Assembly (NCBI RefSeq): GCF_000150275.1
Contig: NW_002060951.1
Span: forward strand, 1,312,297 to 1,376,296
Origin: Trichoplax adhaerens
Taxonomy: Eukaryota; Placozoa; Uniplacotomia; Trichoplacea; Trichoplacidae
Length of the DNA: 64,000 bases
Direction: 5' to 3'
The position numbers and the translations under genes are program-made. This document shows positions 51,620 to 61,400 of the stretch, one piece after another. Numbering within the stretch: position 1 is the stretch's first letter; every line of letters begins with the position of its first letter. The notes below the pieces were generated by a model, which was not told where the DNA came from, made no database searches, and saw only the letters and a program-made list of their open reading frames with translations.

Positions 51620-53831
51620 CAATACCAAATTAGACAGAGCATGATCACCAGCGATGATCACGTGGGTGTTATCTACAAAGAATTTCGATCCATGCATTTG
51701 TTTTCGCATGGTGTTGTTATCAAACTCGGTTGGCGTCATTTCATCTGTACCACGTCATACAGTACCGTACGATCAACGCTGCAACTTTTCCATAGTGATG
51801 TTTTAATGACTTAGTACTGACTGTATCATACAGTATAGTCTGTGTGGACCGCATGCGTAGTTGAGGCCAGAATACTGTATTTCCTTTAGTTTTGGACTTC
51901 TGCAGCTTTTATTAATTCGTTAAAAGAGTTAAAAGAGTCGATTTAGTATTTTTACCTTCAATTTATCATCTGTTGACGACAATCCCTATGCATGCAAGGC
52001 ATGGATGATTTAATGGATACTTTTTTGCTCAACTTGATTTAATAGGACTAGTACTAATACAGTACATCAATTATGACGGTTTACATAAACGAAAGATTTT
52101 CTACATACAGAGTGATACAGTACTGTACTTTTACTCGACGTTGAGTAATGGCATGGACTACTAAAAGAAGACCGACTGGTCCGGTCTTCTTTTCGTGGTC
52201 CGATCTTCTTTTAGTAGTCCATGATTATGGCTATGGCAGTGCAATCACAATCATAGACTAGAAAAAAGTTCAAGTTTACAGTAGTAGTACAGGAGTGTGC
52301 GCTAGAGACCCCTTTTAAACTCTCTACATTAGTATGCGCCAGTCTGCTTTGCTTCAGACAGGCGGACTTTTCTGAACAATAAGGCCTTACTGTAAATAGC
52401 CAAAAAGAGCTACTTACGATCTTGCGTGTCTCCTTTCTAAATCGCTGGTACTAATTTCAATAACGTTGACGACCTTCTATACTTGTCTCCAAGCGGAACT
52501 TAGTAACAGATAATAAAGATTAAGCGTAATATTACTTAATTTAGAAATAATCAGTCAGTTTAAAATCGACCATTTGGATACTTGTTAAGTACAGTACAGT
52601 ACTGTCATAACGAAGTGTTTGACACAATATTTTGACGAGATGAATCCGAAAATGTCTGTCCATCCAAGAGTGATCAGTCCAAGTCTTCTTCTATAGTACT
52701 GCAGTTACACTAATGAATCAGCAAGAAGCGAACATTGAATAACGTGAACTTTTAAGACCTAATTAGCTAATTTACGGGTGCTGAACTCCATATCTCCATA
52801 TCTAGGTATGCTATGTCTATGCTAAGGTGTAATCAACTCATTATGTGCTTAGTGATCAAGTTATCCAAGTGATGTAATGTAACTATGTAATCCTACTTGT
52901 ATCTAAACATAGCAGATACTAAATATCTTACATTGGGTTGCTGTCTTCTCTTGCTGCTATTCTCGAGCTGACAGTGCAAAAAGCAAATAAGGTAATGATG
53001 AGAATATTTTTACACTTTGAGTAACACGAGTACATCGATGACACTGAAATGACTGAATTGGTATTTTCACCTTGACGTACAGTAAATAGTCTCGACAGCA
53101 GATAGCAATTCTAGTCCTTCCCAACACTTCCTCCCTTAAAAACTCCCTGCTCTTATGCCATCGACGGTGGATTGTACGCGTATGTATCGGAGAGCGTCTG
53201 CAAAATCGACTGTAGGCCTTCGTAACACTTGAAAGTTCTAACTAGAGAGGTTTTTCTCTATCATCATAGCATAGCTAACTGTACGTGGTCATAATTATGC
53301 TGTATTCTGTATCATTATTCGTCAATCCGTTCCGTAGTAGACTGTACCAATTGTAATCCTGTCCATAAATGATTAGAATTGACTTCATAAACTATCATTA
53401 CTGTTTGTTACTATACAGTAAATCAGTAATCAGCGCACAGCAATATTTCAATGAACGATTAAACAACTACAACATAGCATGTAGATCTAAACCAGCTGAA
53501 AATGTAGCTGATATACGCGTATAGTTTAATTTCCCTGAATTTTAAGTTGCCTACGTCAACATAATAGTCACTAATCTAGATATTTCTACAAGTCTGGTAT
53601 GATTTTTAAAGTGCATAATTTTATATGGCATTGATGCTATGCAAAGAAGGAACGGCGACTCACTCTGGTGTAGATGCACAGTAACAGATATTGTACAATG
53701 CACATCTTACGTACAGTCTACAAATTCGAACAACAACCCTAATAGCGTAATACAAAAACCAATAAAACATGACATTTCATCATTGTTTTGCAGATTTAAC
53801 AGTCATGATTGGCCATCATGGTCATAAAGTG
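51620..53831. other. Intergenic between E2F and the NDUFAF8-like gene
   Basis: No gene supported. Contains a 72-base nested palindrome at 52152-52223 and TACTGTA-type words around 51820-52130 and 52590-52605. Confidence 0.45.
52152..52223. repeat. 72-base nested inverted repeat
   Basis: Outer perfect 20-base arms at 52152-52171 and 52204-52223 (CATGGACTACTAAAAGAAGA and its complement). A second perfect 12-base pair, AAAAGAAGACCG at 52163-52174 and its complement at 52182-52193, shares the left arm, so two alternative hairpins compete for it. Confidence 0.93.
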
Positions 53832-54243
53832 ATGAGTTCGGTACAGTCTGCGCGTAAAAGACTTGCCAATATGCCAAAGGTTCTTCAAGCTTGTCACAAT
53901 GAGGTACTTCATTCTAGCGTGCAGTGTTTTCATTATACGGATACACAATATAGGATATCTTGTTTTTACCTTTCATAGCTGCTATACTATGTATTTGGGC
54001 TCTAATAACAATGTTAACTGTTCATAAATTTCTGTATTTCATCGAAAGGCTATAATATATGGAAAATGCGTTAGCCAAAAGGAAAACTTGGGCCATAACA
54101 ATTGTTTAAAGGAATTTAATGCCTTAGCCGAATGTGCTAGAGCTACGGTAAGAAACTACAAGTATAAATAGATTTAAGGAAATCAAAAGCTGTTATTAAT
54201 CTGGGTTAGCCCTAGAATTACCTTAATTTCTTACTTTCAGTAA
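53832..54243 (+). CDS. NDUFAF8: NDUFAF8-like twin-cysteine complex I assembly factor
   Basis: Two coding exons, 53832-53903 and 54049-54147, joined in phase 0 by a GTACTT/AAAG intron. A second intron follows (GTAAGA donor, CTTACTTTCAG acceptor), after which the first three bases at 54241 are the stop TAA. The 57-residue product starts MSSVQSARKRLANMPKVLQA and continues YGKCVSQKENLGHNNCLKEF then NALAEC. It lines up with human NDUFAF8 (C17orf89): basic RKRL start, P-x-x-L-x-A-C, YG-[KR]-CV, and C-x9-C with EF-x-AL. Human NDUFAF8 is 74 residues and acts in the mitochondrial intermembrane space or matrix in complex I biogenesis with NDUFAF5. An open frame extends upstream to 53769, but the ATG at 53832 gives the expected N-terminus. 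Confidence 0.7.
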
Positions 54244-56113
54244 GAAGTTATATATTTAGGGTATAAAATCAGCGTATTTAATTGATAGATGGCTATGTTT
54301 TCAGTAGTCATACAATATCATTTAATACGTAAATACTATATATCAACATATATCGTTATTATATCAGTATAATAAGACGGTAATATCTTCGTTTATATCC
54401 GGCTTTATTGCGTTAGCTATAGATACATTTAGGTTTTGATATCCATTTATTATAAATAGTGCTAAGGTAACCTACTTTATTGATATTTTTCCGTTAGGGT
54501 AAACGTATATGAGTTGTCGAGTATGTGGATATCTGCACCAGCTGGATAACCTATATTTCTACCATTTAGAATGGCTAGCTTTGCTTTGGCTAGATATAAT
54601 CCCAACAGCTACTATAGCTTTTATAACTTGTACATAAAATTCTGTCAATGGTACAAAATTTATTGATGTTAAATGCTTGAAAGATTCTGTTAAAGCTGCC
54701 TCTTTATGCTGAAAAAACCGAGTATATAGCTATCGTTTTATATAGATAAGTGACATTTTAAGGTAATCAGAATGAAGCTGTATAATGCACTAAAGTATGT
54801 GAAAGGGATTGATCGCATTGCATGTTTTTATTATTCTTGATGTACGACAGCGATGGGTACATCTGAGCTCCTGTAAATTTTTTATATTATGTGCGAAAGC
54901 GTTGTGATGAGCTCGAATACGTTGCAAGGTTAATGTACAAATGAGTATCATACACTCTTTTAACTCTGTGATTACATGTTTAGGGCATTTCATTGTAAAT
55001 CTTCAATATAATTTGTGATGTCAATATATTTTTTAAATTGAAATACGCAATATTGCTTAGCGCATGCTGCTGTATGATCTCGAATGGAAGGTTATGTTAA
55101 GCAATATTGCTTAGCGCATACTGCTGTCTGATTTCGAATGGAAGGTTATGTATAGATTTCGATATTCTGCATGATTGTAATATCATAGTACAGCGTCTTA
55201 TATTGCCTTTATGCTCCGTTTGCATCATACCTCATGGCGATATGCGAGAAGAAACAATTGTCATCAACGTCCACACGTTACTTGAAATAAAGCTTGCACA
55301 GCAGTCTTATTAGTTCTTTGTATATTTTAATAAATTTTTTTCAATTTGTACGTAATAGATATACAGGATATATACAGTATATTATTAACAGTAAGTAATC
55401 AATCATGAGATGCCAGCGAAGTTATAGCCTTTCATACGGTATACAGTATAATGCGAGCATACATTCTTTGCATATTTATTTCAGTTTATACTCGTACTGT
55501 ATTTATATTGTAACCATTTGATGAATAATAAAAGATAACATTGGTACTATAACTAAAATATTGAGTTTCTAGAAATCCAACAGGCGATTTTTAGATTGGG
55601 TATCTATAAAAGGATAATATATATCAAAATAGGAGTGTACAGTAGACGAAATAACGGTCTTCTGGAATGTGTAATCATGATCAGAACCAACAAAACCTGG
55701 TTATACAGGACAGCAATATTTTTTCTCTGCGTATTATACGGCAATTTCAACACATCTAATATTATGGTGTTCCAGAACATAATCCAACCATCGAATAAAG
55801 TTAAAGGTTCGCAGTAGATGCCAATGGCTACTTTTATTCACTGCTAGTGAAAATGTCTATTATTCGGTCTATTCTTTGGTTACTGTACCATTGTACAATG
55901 TACATGTATGTTGGGATAGATTGTTTTCGAATGGCAATTGCAAGCAGAATTTCAAACAAACGAGTTGTTGGAGCATTGAAACAACAATGTAAAACTGTTA
56001 AGATTCACGCTAATTTGTGATATATTAAGAGAGATTCTAATTCTTTGACATTGACTATATCTCGGCAATGAACATGAACAATTAGATATATCATGTCATG
56101 CTATATTTTTAGT
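54244..56113. other. Intergenic between the NDUFAF8-like gene and TMEM60
   Basis: No gene supported. Includes a 54-base tandem duplication at 55047-55150. Open frames at 54790-54993 (-) and 55107-55313 (+) are the most protein-like but have no recognisable domain. Confidence 0.45.
55047..55150. repeat. 54-base tandem duplication
   Basis: Copies at 55047-55100 and 55101-55150 share GCAATATTGCTTAGCGCAT and CGAATGGAAGGTTATG, with three or four differences. Confidence 0.9.
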
Positions 56114-56479
56114 TTAATTACGCTTGACACGCGATAACTGTACGACGGTATCAGTTATAATTGCAATGAAAAGTAGCCATAATGGTATGAAGACTTGATA
56201 ATAGGATATGTTAATATATCCTTCCAATTTAGCACATAAAATACTTTGAAAAACGAGTTTAACAATTATCAAGACTACTATTTTTAGGTTAGAGTATTTA
56301 TGGCGATCTTTCCACCAATCGTAGGTGAAATAAACGACTGCAGTAGAGTCGTATAACCATAAAGATAAAAAGATTAGGTACCAATTCCATTGGATGAATC
56401 CATCAGCTTGCAATAAGACGAATATGACAAATAACAGAATTGCTAGCCAAGCACTAATAGCTCGATGAATCAAGGACAT
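56114..56479 (-). CDS. TMEM60: Transmembrane protein 60 (TMEM60)
   Basis: Single-exon minus-strand frame of 121 residues starting MSLIHRAISAWLAILLFV. Four membrane segments: residues about 8-26, 33-52 (WNWYLIFLSLWLYDS), 67-86 (LKIVVLIIVKLVFQSILCAK) and 93-113 (YYQVFIPLWLLFIAIITD). The motifs WNW-x-LIF near residue 32, L-CAKLE and VFIPLW match the TMEM60 branch of the TMEM185/TMEM60 family; human TMEM60 is 133 residues. Function unknown in the family. The length, ATG and four-helix layout make the start secure. Confidence 0.85.
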   Translation of the reverse strand: MSLIHRAISAWLAILLFVIFVLLQADGFIQWNWYLIFLSLWLYDSTAVVYFTYDWWKDRHKYSNLKIVVLIIVKLVFQSILCAKLEGYINISYYQVFIPLWLLFIAIITDTVVQLSRVKRN

Positions 56480-57284
56480 GTTCTTGTTCTCCTGGTTAAT
56501 AATAACATGGACGGTCTACTTCAGCGATTCTACTTAGTACTATTCAGTGCAGTGTTTACCAGTCTTGAACTGACGACGATTGTCCGTTTCGTAAGGTTTA
56601 CGCTACTAACGTAACCCTCAAGACTTTAGGTTAGATAGCTTTGAGTCTCTTCGATGGTTACTAATTTCCAATTTATTATTAGTAGTCGTGATGAATTATC
56701 GTAGTTCATTTGAGGATGACTACTCACCGTGGAATATTGGGTGTATGATTCGTTTCCTATAATTAATTAATTTAGCCAGGCAATTTTACCGACATTCACA
56801 TATATTATATAATAATAATGAATTAATTAATTTACTGTAAGCGATGAGGTAATCATAGATGAGTAAAGAAGTCATCCAATCCGGTATACGTCGTAGTTTG
56901 CTTATTGACCCCAGATGAAAGATCAGATCGAGAGAGAAAGCTATGGCAATAGAAACTCGAGAATGAATCTGATATTGGCTCTAATCGTGCATGATTTTCT
57001 AGCCCATCGCCATGATGAATCGCTATGAATTTGTACAGTGGCTGTCGGCTGATATGGTTACACGTACTATAGTATCTACTATACAGTGCTTAATGTACCA
57101 ACTTGTGGCTGTAGTGTACTCACTAGAGGTATGCCTATACCCTAGTGTGTGCTAGTTCGGGTACAGTCCTCTACTGTCAACGGCACTTCAGTCTTTTGGT
57201 GCGTTTCACTTGTCTTAGTACAGTGAAGCTACTGTAGCAGGTCATACGCATAGTACCGTACAGTACGATACAGTACGCTGTACA
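56480..57284. other. Region upstream of TMEM60
   Basis: No coding exon seen. It serves as the 5' flank of TMEM60 and becomes dense in GTAC/TACTGTA words from about 57040. Confidence 0.45.
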
Positions 57285-57897
57285 GTAGGACCGTCAAGGT
57301 ACTGTAAGACTGTATACTGTACACGGTGAAGTAGAATCGGGCTCTGGCGGACGATTCATTGAAATTAGCATTACTCAGCCAGCAGCCATCATTGCCACCA
57401 ATCTCGCCTTAGAATCTTCTTTTATTATTGCCATTAAAGTTCAATCTAATATCGTTGAAAGGGCAAGATTGGAAATCCAATTGAATGCCTTAGCACGTAA
57501 GTAATTCATCTTCAACTTAGTCATGGATAAATTCCATATACAGCTCGGTCAACGTCACTTTTTTTCAACGCGGTAACGGTACGCTGCATGAACAGCGAAG
57601 CAAATTAGCCTAGCCATGACGATGAGTAGATTCAATTACAAATCGAAATTGGGGTGATTTTAGGAGATAAAGTACTGAATACTAGCTGTTTTGACTGCTT
57701 TATACACTCAATTATGAGATAGAGTATGAATAGATCGATTTTCTGTAGTAATTATAGGTAAAAATCTTAAGGTAGATACTCGTTTATGTTAGACTTAATG
57801 TCAAATCAATGATGTCATTCAGTGATACGAATGCATGGATAACAACAGTCCAAAATTTGATTCACCTTGTTTTCTTACAGGAAATCGTAGCACTTGA
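57285..57897 (+). CDS. Possible two-exon 3' end of an unknown gene
   Basis: A plus-strand frame without ATG runs about 70 codons to a perfect GTAAGT donor at 57497 and reads RFIEISITQPAAIIATNLAL, ESSFIIAIKVQSNIVERARL and EIQLNALA. After a strong acceptor (TTTTCTTACAG) at 57880 the phase-compatible continuation is RNRST and a stop at 57895. Phase 1 also fits a jump to 58571, the first certain GANP exon, so this could instead be a 5' exon of GANP. No start codon and no family were recognised. Confidence 0.3.
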
Positions 57898-58479
57898 AAA
57901 TTCAACTGTTCTATAGCAATCAGTAGCGTCAATGAATGATGGCCATCTACTGACGAATTATTACCTACTTTAGTCGTTATTGTTGCCGCACCAACTGTGT
58001 AATTTCTTGAAATGTTTAAATGCTGCAGCGATTGCTGATGCCTGATGTTGTTACAGTAATATGCTATTGCTAATTTTATCCTAGATAGCTAAAGTTTACT
58101 CCTCCTACTGCTGCTCTTGATTGTATCAGACATATTTCACTGAAAATACTGTACCACGATCAAGACTGAAATCATGTTTCGTCCCGACCAAAATACAGGC
58201 GATGAAAGTAAGGGATGCTTATAAGGCATTACATTAATTAATGAATGTATTACAAGTTATCATTGATCTACTATACCCGTATTGGCTAAAAAATGGATAC
58301 ATTTTATCCAAGACTACTTCATGTATTTATTGAGTCTTTTAATCCATGCTGTAATATTAAATCGCAAATACTGTTGTTGTCACTTTAATTGTACATGATA
58401 TGGCACAGTTCAATTTGATAGTGCGATAAAATTACTTAGTTTTTACAAGACAGTAAAGTATACCTAAGCTAGGAGAACA

Positions 58480-61400
58480 ATGTTCTCTTTAAAAGCAACA
58501 CAATTCATGCTTGTATTTTCAAATAGTAGTACACTAACTCATGCAAATCACTTTCATTTGAATTGTATAGGTATACCATTTGCAACTGGAGCTACGCAGA
58601 ATGTTAAGAATAGATTACGGATGGGAGCCAAGAGGGGAGGTACTCTCCGCAACCCTAGATCAAGGGGAAGAATTGGTAGAGGAAGTAGAAACACAGCTAG
58701 GGATAGATTTTCTGGTGCGATACCTGATGATGCCGTTGAAATGAGTGAGTTTCGCAGTGTACTGTATATTATACGCTCGACACTTGGACATAACGTTATC
58801 GTACTGTATTCTGTACCGTTTAGTATTTTCCTTTGCTTCGCATTGCCTATTATGTACAATTCTAGAACCGGATTGCCAACAAGAGTAACAATACTTTACT
58901 AATGCTGTACTACTGTAGACAATCATTCATTAATTAAAAGTATTTGGTCATCAGTGAACTATAATAGACACCCTTGCTTTCTGTTTTATAAACTAATAGC
59001 TGATGTATCAGGAGGTAGCAAAAATATCTTCTCAAGGCTTGGTAACAATAAAAAAAACAGTCAGCAAATATCAAATAAGAAAGCTGCTTCATTTAAAATT
59101 CCTACTGAGGCTTATAATAAGCCAAAACAATCAAACTTTGTTACAATGACTCAAGGTAAAATACTATACTGTATGTACGAATTGTTGATAATGATGATAT
59201 TGTCAAAAAATAAATTTATTCGATCCGATTACTATATTCACAATCTCTTTCATACCTTCGTAGCTCCTACCACTGATTTCAGTTCTAGTAACGACGTATT
59301 CCCAACATTGAATAAAGAACCATCTCAAGCTTTCATGCAAGATACAGATCCAGCGATACCTGTTCAATTCGGTAAATTGTAACAGTATCCTTTGAAATAG
59401 ATCTAAGGGCTACTTTTGATATTAATGTTACATAAGTTCGAATTTTTACTTTGCATGTCCTTACTATTCGGTCATTATAATACACAACACAGTTCAATAA
59501 TCAATTTTTGTTCTTTTTCATGTGTAAATGCAGGCAATACAGCAACAAGTGGCGTTGGTAATAGTGTGTTCTCTCGACTTGGCAATAATCAAATTACGAA
59601 TTCCAGTCAAGTTGTGGACCAAGGATTTTCAAGTAATAATTTCAAAAAAGATAGTACTATACAAGGAAAAGGTCTGTTTTAATGTTATTTACATAGATTT
59701 CAAGGTAATTACGTATTGAATGTTCCAGCTTGGTACTATTTTTTATCTATAATAATAAAGATGAACACTATGAACAATCACAGAGAGTAAGTTCAAGAGG
59801 TAACCGAGGTGCTGAAAGGGGTAGAATAAGGGGTGATAGAGGACGTGGTGGTAGAAGTAGAGGTAGAGGTAGAGGCAGAGTAAAAGTTGGTCCAGTGGTC
59901 ACGGCTTTGTTTAGTGGGAGAGGAAGAGGTCAGTATCCATCAAATACTGCGAGAGGTTCACCACTTCAACGTAGAAATATCAGTAGGCAGAGAGGAACTG
60001 GTCGCGGCACTCCTTCCAACATTAATGAAGAATATTTAGGATATGAACAAGGTAGACCATCCGCACTTGCAGTTATTCGTTTGAGCAGTTTATCGTCATT
60101 ATATATGTAGTATACAGTTGCTTAATGATTGAAACATGGGTAGATTCTACAAATAACAGGAAAAACCTATAGATGACAATAATATGTACACGCATATATT
60201 GCTACAAAATATTACGTATTGCTCATAACGCTATTACGTTAATATTTCGTTAAGCTACCTGTTGCTATAGTTGTACCGTCGATATCGGTGTAACATATTG
60301 TGCTCAGAAATATAATCATTATTCTTACAACTTAATGTAATGTAATTAACAGTATTAACTTGTTAAAGCTTAGGCAATGTGCATTATAAAATACAGTAGG
60401 TTCGGTTTACTTTTTATTTCAGGCAATTCAAACGAAAGTGATCTCGTGTCTACCAACGAAAGCTTGGATACAGATGTAACTCCTAACTCAACAGCAGGTC
60501 GAAAACAGTTTCGGAAACCGTTTCGAAATACGGGTCAGTTATCACTTACCTGGGCTAAGCGGGGAATTGGTCGTATTGGAGCCTTGCCTTCTCCAACTGC
60601 GAGAGTACCTCAAACTCTTGCACAGAAACAAAGACTAAGTTCTGGACAAAAAGTTAATCCACATAAAGGTATCATTTCAAATAATATCAAAAATAATTGT
60701 TGAATAAGTTTTCAGCCTGTAACTACTATTACATTTATTGGTGCTATTGTGCTAACTCAAATATTGTAACTTCCCAAAGAAACTAAATTAAATGCCGCTA
60801 AATTTGTAGGATCTTATAAAGTGGATCATAGATTTGAATATGATGCCAATTTGCAGGAAAAAAGTGCTACAATGGGCGCTAATTTCAGTACGATTGATAA
60901 CAATAATTTAAAAGTAATGCAAACAGATGGAAGAAATTTTAAGGACCTTGCAAGTGCTAATAATTCTTCGCTATCAGAAACTGGTAATTTTAGTGGATTT
61001 CCAGACTTCAATCGTGCTACCTCGCAAGATTTTAAAAAAAGCCAAGACAATGTAGTGAATGCTTTTACTGATATCGTCGATAAAAGAATGCGGGCAAGTG
61101 TTTGTACTTGTAGGATAACACTTCACCGACAATTGCTCATCCTTAATTTATACGAATTAACACGAGAACGATAATTATATCAGGTACTAAACTTGTACTT
61201 TTATACTAGAAGCAAAATGATACTCCACTGGTGATGGCACAACCCCCCAACTTAACAAGAGTAACTAAAGCTACAGCGGAAGGAAAACTTACCGCTGCAG
61301 CCTTGCCGTTTAAGGATAAAATTGCTAATGATATCGGCGAATGCTACGATATTCTATTAGAAATTGACACTAACCTAAGAAAAGGTCTTTTAATAATATT

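Noticed and set aside
54790-54993. ATG-started 67-codon minus ORF with several cysteines
   Set aside because: Cysteine spacing fits no CX9C or other known family and no exon partner was found.
55107-55313. 68-codon plus ORF overlapping the 54-base duplication
   Set aside because: TTG start inside a repeat; the C-terminal half looks protein-like but has no support.
58554-58926. Minus ORFs opposite the first GANP exon
   Set aside because: Antisense shadows of a confirmed coding exon.
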